Shown here: piece after piece, positions 1 to 8,490 of the stretch
Layout: every line of letters starts with the position of its first letter
Position numbering within the stretch: the stretch's first letter is position 1
Assembly: GCF_000619825.1 (NCBI RefSeq)
Contig: NZ_JHUW01000007.1
Location: 62,001-126,000 of the forward strand
From: Prevotella sp. MA2016
GTDB lineage: Bacteria > Bacteroidota > Bacteroidia > Bacteroidales > Bacteroidaceae
DNA: 64,000 nt
Direction: 5' to 3'
Notes under the pieces: generated by a model
Database searches by the model: none
The model's input: only the letters and a program-made list of their open reading frames with translations
Told to the model about the DNA's origin: nothing
Position numbers and translations under genes: made by a program

Positions 1-871
1 GCTCGCCCAATGGCGACAGCATACCCGCCTCGCGCATCAGGAAGCGCACCTTGGCCGTTACCGACAGTTCGGCATGCAGGCGCACGTAGCAGATGATATC
101 AAAATAGACCAATGGCGGAAACGAAGCCTTGACCGATTCGAGGAAAGCACCTGTTGACGTATGGATCAACTGCCCGCTACGGATGGACTGAAACAGCTGT
201 ATCTGCTCGTCGAGCCCGCTGTCGAGCCAGCGGTGAATCATATCCACATCGTAGAAGTAGGTCCATGCCAGCAGACCACCCATCACGCCCAATACACTTA
301 CAAACTGCATGACAGGATTGAAATGCAGATGGTTATGGCACACGTGCGCAGCAACGGCAGCCACCAGCAGCAGGAAGGTCATCACCACATCAAACGGCTT
401 TACCCCCAGTCGCGAGCGCCATCGCTCCGTTTGTCGCACCACCAGCACCAAGCCAGCAGCCACCACGGCACTGCAACCAATGTGCACAAGTGCCACCTCC
501 AACCCACGGAACAGCATGGTGCCCAAGCCAGCATCCTGCCCCAGCACCAGATAGAACAGGTTTTCGAGAATAGAGAACCCGCCACCCACAGCAGCACCAC
601 AGATAACGCTATCGATAAAGAACACCATACGCTTGCGCCCTGCCAGCACCAGTAGCGGCACAGCCTTCACCCCCTCCTCTACTACCGGGTGCAAGCCATC
701 GGGCAGCACCCCATCCAGCCAGTTGAACAAGCCAAAACACACCAGTGCCATGAGCATGCCACCCACCACCAACTGCAGTAGCCTACGCTTGTTTACAAGT
801 GCGAAATGATCAATCTTGTAAACTACCAGTATATATATTATAATAGGTAATAGCGAAGCTACAAACTGCAT
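1..871 (-). CDS. PrsW-like intramembrane protease (3' end outside window)
   Basis: The gene reads leftwards from the ATG at 871-869 and is still open at base 1, so about 290 residues are visible and the C-terminus is missing. It is a polytopic membrane protein. PrsW-family (glutamic-type, CPBP-related) motifs are visible: VEEGVK with the Glu pair at residues 65-66, FSILENLFY with Glu103, and His residues in later helices (His130 and the His-rich stretch at 176-183). Family members act inside the inner membrane, for example cleaving an anti-sigma factor in Bacillus; the substrate here is unknown. The start overlaps the upstream TAA by one base (TAATG), so translation is probably coupled to the outer-membrane metallopeptidase-like gene. 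PrsW-like membership is likely; activity is inferred. Confidence 0.75.
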   Translation of the reverse strand, partial: MQFVASLLPIIIYILVVYKIDHFALVNKRRLLQLVVGGMLMALVCFGLFNWLDGVLPDGLHPVVEEGVKAVPLLVLAGRKRMVFFIDSVICGAAVGGGFSILENLFYLVLGQDAGLGTMLFRGLEVALVHIGCSAVVAAGLVLVVRQTERWRSRLGVKPFDVVMTFLLLVAAVAAHVCHNHLHFNPVMQFVSVLGVMGGLLAWTYFYDVDMIHRWLDSGLDEQIQLFQSIRSGQLIHTSTGAFLESVKASFPPLVYFDIICYVRLHAELSVTAKVRFLMREAGMLSPLGE

Positions 872-3858
872 TATAGTAATTTTAAGGATATCATTAACTC
901 GTTGCCATGCCTGCCGCCAGCAAACCCCTCGGGGGCAAACAGGTGGCCGAAACCTACCGAGAGTGTCGTCTTCAGATAGTTCACAAACACCAGTTCGGTG
1001 CTCAGCTGTAGGCCTGCACTATAATACATCTGATGCTTGGAACCGGGATTCCAGGCCGACAAGCCTGTACCGAAAAGCGAGCACTGTATCCACGTGGGAT
1101 AACAGAACAGGGCGCCGAAGTTGTTCAGTCGGATGGGGCGCAGGTTCAGCTCGGTAGTGGCTTTGGCATACGAGTGGGCCTGAATGGCATCGATGTCGGC
1201 ACCGGGCATGGCCAGCGCAGTGCGATATTGGAAAGCATCGCGATAGTCCACACGGTTATTGCGGAATCCGCCCAGATAGGTATTGCCGAACACCGATTGG
1301 GCATCGCCGAAGTTATGCCCGGCAGCCGTACGCAGCCAGAAGGATGTGTTGCGGTCGAACGGCACCAACGTACCGAAATCGCCTGTGGCTTCGATGGATG
1401 GATAGAATGTGCCGCCAGCCAGATAGCCATAGCCGCTGATGCCAAGCTGGTAGCCCTGCTCGTCCATCACCCCGCCAAGTGACTTGCGCAGTTTGGATAC
1501 TTTGCCGTAGATCGATGCTGTCTGCAGCGATTTCACGTCGTTCACCGCTATCTCCTGATACATGGGCAGTGCATCCATGTCGCCATAGGCATCCACCGAG
1601 AATCCCCACTCACGGGTATAGGGGCTTATCATACTATTCGTGTAATCGTAGGACAGCCCCACCGTATAACCCTTACGACTGGTACGTCTCGGACCGAACA
1701 GGTCGTAAAAGTCGGTGTGGTTCCAAGCCGCCCTGAGTTTCCAGAAGTAGTACTGCCACTCCAGGTCGGCATGCAAACGGTTTTTCCAGGGGTTATTGCT
1801 CCATGGCGATACACCTAGCGAGAGCCTGATACTGCTCAGTCCCACGGGATCGTTCACCGCCAATCGGTAACCCAGCACCGGTGTAACATGATTCCAGCTG
1901 TCGGCATCGGTAAAGCCTGAGATGGTGGGATAAGCCCCTGCAAAGCGCATCTCCTTGAGCACATGGTAGGGGGTGATATGGTTGTAAACATCGCCAAACT
2001 CGATTCTGGGCAGCGAGTCGTGCAGCAAGCCCACCTGTTCGAGTGCGTCGCGGTTCTGCTCGTAGGCCGCCTGACCATACAGCTGTATAGCATTGGCATC
2101 GGTCACCACCTGGCGTTTCAGTGTTACCGGTCGCATACCGTCGCGCTCAAACTGCAGCGCCAGCAGCTGCCCCGGCTGTATTTCGAGCGGAGCAAACATT
2201 CCGATGCTGGCATTGGTAAGCATCTCCATCTGCCGGGTGGCGATGTTGATTTGCCAGAGGTTCGACACACCGGTATAGTAGCTACTGCCCACGAGATACT
2301 GATCGTCGAGCGAAAAGCGGAACTGCCCCAGGTTGGTATCGCGCCACGTCACCAGTTCTACCGGTTTGTAAATGGCCTGTTCAAACTCCTGAAGGTTAAA
2401 CAGCAACAGGGTGTGTTCGCCGTTGTCGCCCTGTCGGGTCATCGACAGCCAGGTGCCATCGTGACTCACATCAACATCAAACACACTCACGCCAAACGGG
2501 AATGCATAGATGGGCTCGATGTTCTCCAGATTGCTATCCAAGCGCACCACCGTTTGTGTGCCGCCGTTTGAGAGCAATCCGTACAGGCAGTCGTGCGTGT
2601 TATCATAAACGATGTTGCCGATACGCTGGTAATTCTTGCGCTTCACCACACGGTTCTGCTGCAGGTCGTACACCTCCAGTCCGCGCCATTTACCATTGTT
2701 GGTGGTATAGATAACGCGCTGATGGCGGGTGTCGAGCGCCACGAAGGCAGGATCGTAGAGTGTGGGGCCATTCAGGTTGTGCAGTTTTCGCAGCTCGCCT
2801 GTGGCCATGTCGATTTCAGCGATTTGAGCCAACTTACCTGGGGTATTAAGGGCGGTGTAGGCTTTATTGCTCACAGAGTCGTACACCAGCGGCGCTACCG
2901 AGCCCAGCGGCTTGGGTGTGACGGGCGTTGTGGGTGTAACGGGATACTGCCGGATGGCAGCCAGATTGGCCTGCTGATGGCGTTGCTCGTCCAGCTTCCA
3001 GTCGTCCCACACCTTGCGCAGCGACTGACCGTAGATTTTCTTAAACTGACTGCCGAAGAACGTGCGACTGTCGGCCGTGCGATTGTAAAAGGCAATCAGT
3101 TTGTCGTAACCGTAGTTTTTGGTGAGATAGTTCACAAATCGCGTACCATACAGATAGGCGTTGGCCCCCACCTGGAAGTCCATGGTAGAGCCTTCGGTTT
3201 CGAGTCCCACCACCGAGAAGAGTTTTTCGCCATCGGCAATGATACTGCGAAAATACATCTCGTCGTAGCCACCGAGTGCGCGCCCTACTCCTCCGCCAAG
3301 CCATGTTTCCATAAAACAGGCGATACCCTCGTGATACCAGCGGGGGGCATACCAGCGCGGCACGCACAGATAGCTCCACAGGGCCGAAATGGGTTGGGTA
3401 TTATCCGTACACACCTTCGTACCAAACAAACTGCGCCAGTGCTTGTCGCACAGATTGTATTTATCGGTCATCACGGTGTGGGTGTACTCATGCTTAAACA
3501 GCTGACGGTATCGCTCGCCCGACGGCGCCACATAGTACGACATGTTGAACGGTGCCATACCAATCTGTATCAACGATCGCGGCAGCGGGGTAACGCCACC
3601 GTTACCATCGTCTTCCCAGTCGGTCAGCAACAGCAATGGTGGTTCGGGCTGATATACCGAGTCGGTGGTCCATATCTGCTGATGCAACGCCTTGCCCAAC
3701 TGAAAGTTGCGCATCATGTGAGGCATGTAGCGCGACAGGTTCTTATCGAAGAACACCAGTGTAGCTTCGTCGGTACGATACTGGAAATAAGTCTGATTCT
3801 GCCCCTGAGTCAACATCGGGAGCAGAATCAGTATCAACAAAACAATACGTTTAAACAT
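871..3858 (-). CDS. Outer-membrane gluzincin-like peptidase / beta-propeller / barrel protein
   Basis: About 995 residues. The start at 3858 is chosen because MFKRIVLLILILLPMLTQGQ is a good signal peptide; a longer frame to 3951 would put non-signal sequence in front. Three regions are visible. Residues 20-330 are peptidase-MA-like, with HEYTH at 123-127 and WYHEGIA (Glu177) as the expected third zinc ligand. Residues 340-640 have WD40/TolB-like propeller repeats. From about 700 to the end is a beta-rich outer-membrane barrel ending in a hydrophobic strand (MISLKLL). The zinc-ligand pattern suggests an active protease, but its substrate is unknown. It is the middle gene of a three-gene unit and is followed without a gap by the PrsW-like gene. 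Confidence 0.8.
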   Translation of the reverse strand: MFKRIVLLILILLPMLTQGQNQTYFQYRTDEATLVFFDKNLSRYMPHMMRNFQLGKALHQQIWTTDSVYQPEPPLLLLTDWEDDGNGGVTPLPRSLIQIGMAPFNMSYYVAPSGERYRQLFKHEYTHTVMTDKYNLCDKHWRSLFGTKVCTDNTQPISALWSYLCVPRWYAPRWYHEGIACFMETWLGGGVGRALGGYDEMYFRSIIADGEKLFSVVGLETEGSTMDFQVGANAYLYGTRFVNYLTKNYGYDKLIAFYNRTADSRTFFGSQFKKIYGQSLRKVWDDWKLDEQRHQQANLAAIRQYPVTPTTPVTPKPLGSVAPLVYDSVSNKAYTALNTPGKLAQIAEIDMATGELRKLHNLNGPTLYDPAFVALDTRHQRVIYTTNNGKWRGLEVYDLQQNRVVKRKNYQRIGNIVYDNTHDCLYGLLSNGGTQTVVRLDSNLENIEPIYAFPFGVSVFDVDVSHDGTWLSMTRQGDNGEHTLLLFNLQEFEQAIYKPVELVTWRDTNLGQFRFSLDDQYLVGSSYYTGVSNLWQINIATRQMEMLTNASIGMFAPLEIQPGQLLALQFERDGMRPVTLKRQVVTDANAIQLYGQAAYEQNRDALEQVGLLHDSLPRIEFGDVYNHITPYHVLKEMRFAGAYPTISGFTDADSWNHVTPVLGYRLAVNDPVGLSSIRLSLGVSPWSNNPWKNRLHADLEWQYYFWKLRAAWNHTDFYDLFGPRRTSRKGYTVGLSYDYTNSMISPYTREWGFSVDAYGDMDALPMYQEIAVNDVKSLQTASIYGKVSKLRKSLGGVMDEQGYQLGISGYGYLAGGTFYPSIEATGDFGTLVPFDRNTSFWLRTAAGHNFGDAQSVFGNTYLGGFRNNRVDYRDAFQYRTALAMPGADIDAIQAHSYAKATTELNLRPIRLNNFGALFCYPTWIQCSLFGTGLSAWNPGSKHQMYYSAGLQLSTELVFVNYLKTTLSVGFGHLFAPEGFAGGRHGNELMISLKLL

Positions 3859-3892
3859 ACTCTGATTGTACACCGTATTGTGAGTTCTATTT

Positions 3893-4855
3893 TTATTTTT
3901 GGATAGGAGGAACAGGCTGCTTACCCAAAGCCGTATAATTGATAAAGCCATTAAGCTGGTTGGGCAGTTTCAAATTCAAAGCAGCGTTAGCCTGACTCAT
4001 CAGGGCTGTATTCAAGAAGTACACATTCAGTTTTTCACTGTTACAGAAAATGCCCAGTTTCTCGCTATTTGTAACACGCCCAGCAAGTACCATATTCAGA
4101 TTAGTACTCAAATTGAGCTTATTGCAAATCATTGTGTTCAGGCGCATCACCTTCTGTGTAGCATCGGCATGGGCACCGAGTGCAGCATCAGCCTTTTCGG
4201 ATGTCAGCAGGTAGCCCTTTTCGTCAAGTGCCTTTGCACTTTCTTTATTGCCTTCGATAGCAGCGGTCAGTTTCTGATAGTCAACCCACTGGTCGCGCAC
4301 CAGCTTCAACTGGTCGCTACCCTTGGCATTGGCCAGATACTTGTCGGTAGTCTCGATAAACTGGTTAGCCAGTGCATTCTGCTTCTGCAGCTGGGTGTAG
4401 GCCAGCGAGGCATTGATGGTGTTCTGTGTCAGTTCGGGGCATTCCTCACCACTCAGAGCTTTTTCCATTTGCTTGCCAACACCGTTCAGCTGTGCATTCA
4501 CATTGTTAACCATTTTGCCAATCCCATTCATCTTCTGAATCAGCGGTGCATACTCGGGAATCTTGCCAGCCACCTGGTTCGACAGATCAACCAGACTGGC
4601 AAACTGCTCAGAGCGTAACTGCATCAAAGCATAAGACATCACCATCGCTTCCTGGTAAGCCGAATCGGTCTTCAGCAACTCTTCCACATTAGATAACTCC
4701 TCAACCTTATCTACGCGAGAAAAACGGTCAACCTTGCCAATGTCGCCCTCGGTCTTACTTACGTCAACGGGCCAATTGATAAAATTCGACAACACAAATC
4801 CAGCAACAACGACTACTGCTGCAACACTTAGGATAATTAACAATTTTTTTTTCAT
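3893..4855 (-). CDS. Membrane-anchored helical protein of unknown function
   Basis: I do not recognise this 320-residue protein. The start at 4855 gives MKKKLLIILSVAAVVVVAGF, an N-terminal membrane anchor or uncleaved signal with no lipobox Cys. The rest is predicted to be almost entirely alpha-helical with many Ala, Gln, Asn and Leu residues, and probably lies in the periplasm. Residues about 100-130 (KMNGIGKMVNNVNAQLNGVG) look amphipathic. It is the first gene of a unit with the outer-membrane gluzincin-like protein (34-bp gap) and the PrsW-like protease, and a Bacteroidota promoter lies just upstream. A scaffold or partner role for the next gene is a guess from context only. Confidence 0.7.
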   Translation of the reverse strand: MKKKLLIILSVAAVVVVAGFVLSNFINWPVDVSKTEGDIGKVDRFSRVDKVEELSNVEELLKTDSAYQEAMVMSYALMQLRSEQFASLVDLSNQVAGKIPEYAPLIQKMNGIGKMVNNVNAQLNGVGKQMEKALSGEECPELTQNTINASLAYTQLQKQNALANQFIETTDKYLANAKGSDQLKLVRDQWVDYQKLTAAIEGNKESAKALDEKGYLLTSEKADAALGAHADATQKVMRLNTMICNKLNLSTNLNMVLAGRVTNSEKLGIFCNSEKLNVYFLNTALMSQANAALNLKLPNQLNGFINYTALGKQPVPPIQK

Positions 4856-4885
4856 AATAGATTTTTGTTTTAGATTATACGGCTG

Positions 4886-4916
4886 CAAATATAAGCAATT
4901 ATTTCTTACGACGCAA
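4886..4916 (-). promoter_or_regulatory. Bacteroidota promoter for the three-gene protease unit
   Basis: Reading on the minus strand, TTG (4916-4914), 20 nt, then TATATTTG (4893-4886) matches the TTTG / TAnnTTTG consensus. The start codon follows 30 nt later at 4855. Confidence 0.6.
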
Positions 4917-5030
4917 GTTTTTTTTAAAAAATACCATTTTTATATTTAACCAGTTCTCAATATGCACATTATATATATTAAAAATACTAATATCAATCTA
5001 TCAGCAAAAGTGTAACTTTGTCACCAATAT

Positions 5031-5200
5031 GTAAGTTTAAACACGAAAACCACTTTCATATTGACCAAAATCAATAGGTTTTGTGAATAGACGTTAAAAA
5101 ATATGGCCTTTCTGCATATTTTTAATAATTTTATTTGCGAATTAAAACAATATACGCTATTTTTGCACCTTGTAAGTAACAATTTGGCGCAAAATCAGCA
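5031..5200 (+). repeat. Upstream control region, copy 1 (with 11097-11265)
   Basis: This region is collinear with 11097-11265 over about 170 bp, with only about one base of length difference. Shared blocks include GTTAAAAAATA, CTTTCAT.TTGACCAAAA, the promoter boxes and TTGGCGCAAA. It fills most of the 429-bp gap 4856-5284, in which no gene was seen. Confidence 0.75.
5134..5165 (+). promoter_or_regulatory. Promoter of first susC
   Basis: TTTG at 5134-5137, 20 nt, TATTTTTG at 5158-5165: a full match to the Bacteroidota consensus. The expected transcript start near 5169 gives a leader of about 115 nt before the ATG at 5285. Confidence 0.75.
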
Positions 5201-5284
5201 AATTAACTATCAATCTGCGTCACCATAAAGAGATAAATAACATATTTTTAATAATTTTATAATTAACAAAAGAGAGAGAATTTT

Positions 5285-8200
5285 ATGAAAAAAAGACTAA
5301 CGTTGTTTTTCGTCAGCTTGTTCCTTTGTGTAGGAGCAGCGCTGGCTCAGACCAAGGTTTCTGGTACAGTACTCTCACAAGAAGACGGTCAGCCCATCAT
5401 CGGTGCTGCCGTTAAGGTAGTTGGTACCAGTACAGGTATGCTCACCGACGTGAACGGTCGTTTCAATGTAGCCCTTCCTACAGGTAAGGATCAGCTGGAA
5501 ATCAGCTATCTGGGTTACGAGAGTAAAACCGTAAAGGCCAAGAATGGCATGCGCGTTTTCCTGAAGGCCGACGCACAGATGGTAGATGAAGTAGTGGTTG
5601 TGGCTTATGGTACAGCCAAGAAATCATCTTTCACAGGTTCAGCCCAGAACGTAAATAGCGAGAAGCTCGAGCTTCGTCCTATTTCTAACGTAACCAAGGG
5701 CCTTGAGGGTAACGTATCAGGTGTACAGATGTCATCAGCTTCTGGTCAGCCTGGTTCTGATCCTTCAATTCGTATCCGTGGTTTCGGTTCAATCAACGCA
5801 AGCTCAAGCCCTCTGTACGTAGTGGATGGTATTCCTTACGACGGTGCACTGAGCTCACTGAACCCAAGCGATATCGAGAGCATGACCGTACTGAAGGATG
5901 CTTCTGCTGGTGCTCTGTATGGCGCTCGTGGAGCTAACGGTGTAATCATGATTACCACCAAGAAAGGTAAGGAAGGTAAGGCTCAGGTCACATGGCGCTC
6001 TACAGCCGGTTGGTCAAGCCGCGCTATCCCTCGCTACAGCCTGGTTAATCAGAAAGATTTCGTTCAGCTTACATACGAAGGACTTCGCAACGAGGCCATC
6101 TTCAGCAATGGTATGAGCTGGGCCGAGGGTGAGGCTTACGCCAGCAGTCAGCTGTCGGGCAACCTCGGTGGTGAGGTTTACAACCCATTCAAGAACTATA
6201 CATGGGATCAGATTATCGACCCAGCAACTGGTCAGGTTCGTGCCGATGCACAGGCTGCATGGAACGAGGACTGGCTCGACGCAGTGAAGCGCAACAACGC
6301 CTTCCGTCATGAGCATCAGCTCAACATCAATGGTGGTACTGAGAAAACTAAGTATCTGATGTCTCTTGGCTACCTGAACGAGGAAGGATTGCTGAAGACT
6401 ACCGCCTTCCAGCGCTACACCGCACGCGTAAACGTGGATACTAAGGTTACCGACTGGTTCTCAGCCAACTTGAACACCAGTCTGGCTCATTCTATTTCGA
6501 ACTTCAGCGACTACGATGGAACATCTACTTCTAACGTATGGTACTCTGCTCAGTTCGTATCTCCTCTGTTCCCAATGTACGTAAAGGACCTGAATGGTAA
6601 CAACGTACTCGACGAAGCTGGCAATCCTCAGCTTGACTACGGTGACAATGCCGTGAAGCGTCCTGGTTCATACAACGACTACAACCCTCTGGGAGGTCTT
6701 GTTGACGATAAGGCTGAAAACAAGCGCGACGCAGCAGGTGTACGTACAGGTATCGTACTGGGCACCGACAATGCTAACGCAGGATGGCTGCAGGGTCTAA
6801 AACTGGCCGTTAATTTCGGTCTCGACTACAACAGCCGCTACCGCATGCGCTATATGAACATGCACCATGGTAACCAGGCTACTGCCGGCGGTTTACTGCA
6901 GAAGTATAACTACCGCACTCAGAGCTACACCTTCAACCAGCTGCTCACATGGAACCGCTCGTTCGGCAAGCACAACCTCGACGTAATGGCCGGTCATGAG
7001 TTCTATGCTTACAAGATGGAATATCTCACCGCTGGTAAGACAAACCTTGTAGAGGGTATCTATGAGCTGGCTCCTGCTGCCAACATGTATGAGGCCGACT
7101 CTTACACAGACAACTATCGCATCAACTCACTGCTGAGCCGCGTAAACTATAACTACGACGACAAGTACTACGTTTCAGCTTCTCTTCGTTCAGATGCTTC
7201 TTCACGCTTCTTCAAGGAGAACTGGACTGGCACATTCTGGTCAGTAGGTGCTAACTGGCGTATCTCTAAGGAGAACTTCATGAAGGACGTGAAGTGGGTT
7301 GACAACCTCTCGCTGAAGGTTTCTTATGGTGAGCAGGGTAACGACGACATCCTGGACGACGATGGTTACTCAAACTACTATCTGTGGCAGGCTCTGTATT
7401 CTCTGGGATGGAACAACGGCAACAACATCGGTGCCGTAACATCTACACTGGAGACCAAAGACCTCTCTTGGGAGAAAAACAAGAACCTGAACATCGGTTT
7501 GGAGGGCACACTGCTTGAGGGTCTGGTACGCTTCAGCTTGGAGTACTACAACAAGAAGACCACCGACATGCTGCTCAACTACCCAATGGCCCTCTCTACT
7601 GGTTTCAAGGGTTACAACGCTAACGTAGGTGACATGCGCAACACCGGTCTCGAGGCCGAGCTGACCGTAGCACCATTCCGTCGTGGCGACTTCCGTTGGG
7701 ATATCACCTTCATGGGTTCTACCGTAAGCAACAAAGTGCTGAAGCTCACAGCCGAGAGCCCTGAGATTGTAAGTGGTGCCCGCGTTATCAAGGAGGGTAT
7801 GCCTCTGCGTACATATTATGTATCTAAGAGTGCAGGTGTAGATCCTGCCACAGGTGCACAGCTCTACTGGGCTTATGAGAAGGACGAGAACGGCAATCGC
7901 AAGCCTGGTACCGACTATATCACTTCTGACTACAGCGTAGCCAACGCCTGCAAGTACTATCTGGGCAGCCGTATCCCTGATCTCTATGGTAGCGTTTCTA
8001 CCAACCTGAGCTACAAGGGAATCGACCTCTCTGTTCTGACCACCTACTCTATCGGCGGTAAGATTTATGAGAGCCTCTACTCAGGCGCAATGAACATCGC
8101 TTACGCTACTGACACATGGCACACCAACTCGCTGCGCCGCTGGCAGAAGCCTGGTGACATCACCGACGTGCCACGTATCGAGATCAACGGAAGCCGCGCT

Positions 8201-8452
8201 TCTTATCTGGATCGCTACCTCGTAGACGCTTCTTACTTCGCCATCAAGAATATCACTCTGGGCTATACTCTGCCCAAGAGCATCATGACAAAGGCTGGTT
8301 TGAGCAACGTACGTGTATTCGCATCTGTAGATAACCTCGCCCTCTTCACACATCTGGACGGTATGGATCCTCAGTACAACTTCTCTGGTGGTGTTGACTA
8401 TTCATACGTACCTAACAAGACCTGGACTGTAGGTTTCGAGGTTAAATTCTAA
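5285..8452 (+). CDS. SusC/RagA-family TonB-dependent outer-membrane transporter
   Basis: 1055 residues. A signal peptide ends near LCVGAALAQ (about residue 22). A CarboxypepD-regulatory-like domain follows (residues 23-110, VSGTVLSQEDGQPIIGAAVKV). The TonB-box/plug entry VDEVVVVAYGT lies near residue 100, the plug contains GARGANGVIMITTKKGK, and a long 22-strand-type barrel ends in VGFEVKF. SusC proteins import glycans or peptides through the outer membrane with TonB energy and are capped by the SusD partner, encoded 38 bp downstream. No glycoside hydrolase or dedicated sensor sits beside it, so the substrate cannot be named. The N-terminal 50 residues are nearly identical to those of the second SusC at 11356, whereas the barrels differ widely. 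Confidence 0.96.
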   Translation: MKKRLTLFFVSLFLCVGAALAQTKVSGTVLSQEDGQPIIGAAVKVVGTSTGMLTDVNGRFNVALPTGKDQLEISYLGYESKTVKAKNGMRVFLKADAQMVDEVVVVAYGTAKKSSFTGSAQNVNSEKLELRPISNVTKGLEGNVSGVQMSSASGQPGSDPSIRIRGFGSINASSSPLYVVDGIPYDGALSSLNPSDIESMTVLKDASAGALYGARGANGVIMITTKKGKEGKAQVTWRSTAGWSSRAIPRYSLVNQKDFVQLTYEGLRNEAIFSNGMSWAEGEAYASSQLSGNLGGEVYNPFKNYTWDQIIDPATGQVRADAQAAWNEDWLDAVKRNNAFRHEHQLNINGGTEKTKYLMSLGYLNEEGLLKTTAFQRYTARVNVDTKVTDWFSANLNTSLAHSISNFSDYDGTSTSNVWYSAQFVSPLFPMYVKDLNGNNVLDEAGNPQLDYGDNAVKRPGSYNDYNPLGGLVDDKAENKRDAAGVRTGIVLGTDNANAGWLQGLKLAVNFGLDYNSRYRMRYMNMHHGNQATAGGLLQKYNYRTQSYTFNQLLTWNRSFGKHNLDVMAGHEFYAYKMEYLTAGKTNLVEGIYELAPAANMYEADSYTDNYRINSLLSRVNYNYDDKYYVSASLRSDASSRFFKENWTGTFWSVGANWRISKENFMKDVKWVDNLSLKVSYGEQGNDDILDDDGYSNYYLWQALYSLGWNNGNNIGAVTSTLETKDLSWEKNKNLNIGLEGTLLEGLVRFSLEYYNKKTTDMLLNYPMALSTGFKGYNANVGDMRNTGLEAELTVAPFRRGDFRWDITFMGSTVSNKVLKLTAESPEIVSGARVIKEGMPLRTYYVSKSAGVDPATGAQLYWAYEKDENGNRKPGTDYITSDYSVANACKYYLGSRIPDLYGSVSTNLSYKGIDLSVLTTYSIGGKIYESLYSGAMNIAYATDTWHTNSLRRWQKPGDITDVPRIEINGSRASYLDRYLVDASYFAIKNITLGYTLPKSIMTKAGLSNVRVFASVDNLALFTHLDGMDPQYNFSGGVDYSYVPNKTWTVGFEVKF

Positions 8453-8490
8453 TTAAAGACTGTCGAACAATATAATAAAGAATAGAAAAT

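Noticed and set aside
161..655. Plus-strand open frame of 164 codons
   Set aside because: It lies opposite the PrsW-like gene; the minus strand has clear membrane helices and motifs, while this frame is His/Gln-rich shadow sequence.
2593..3906. Plus-strand open frame of 437 codons
   Set aside because: It is antisense to the gluzincin/barrel gene and has no recognisable domain or promoter.
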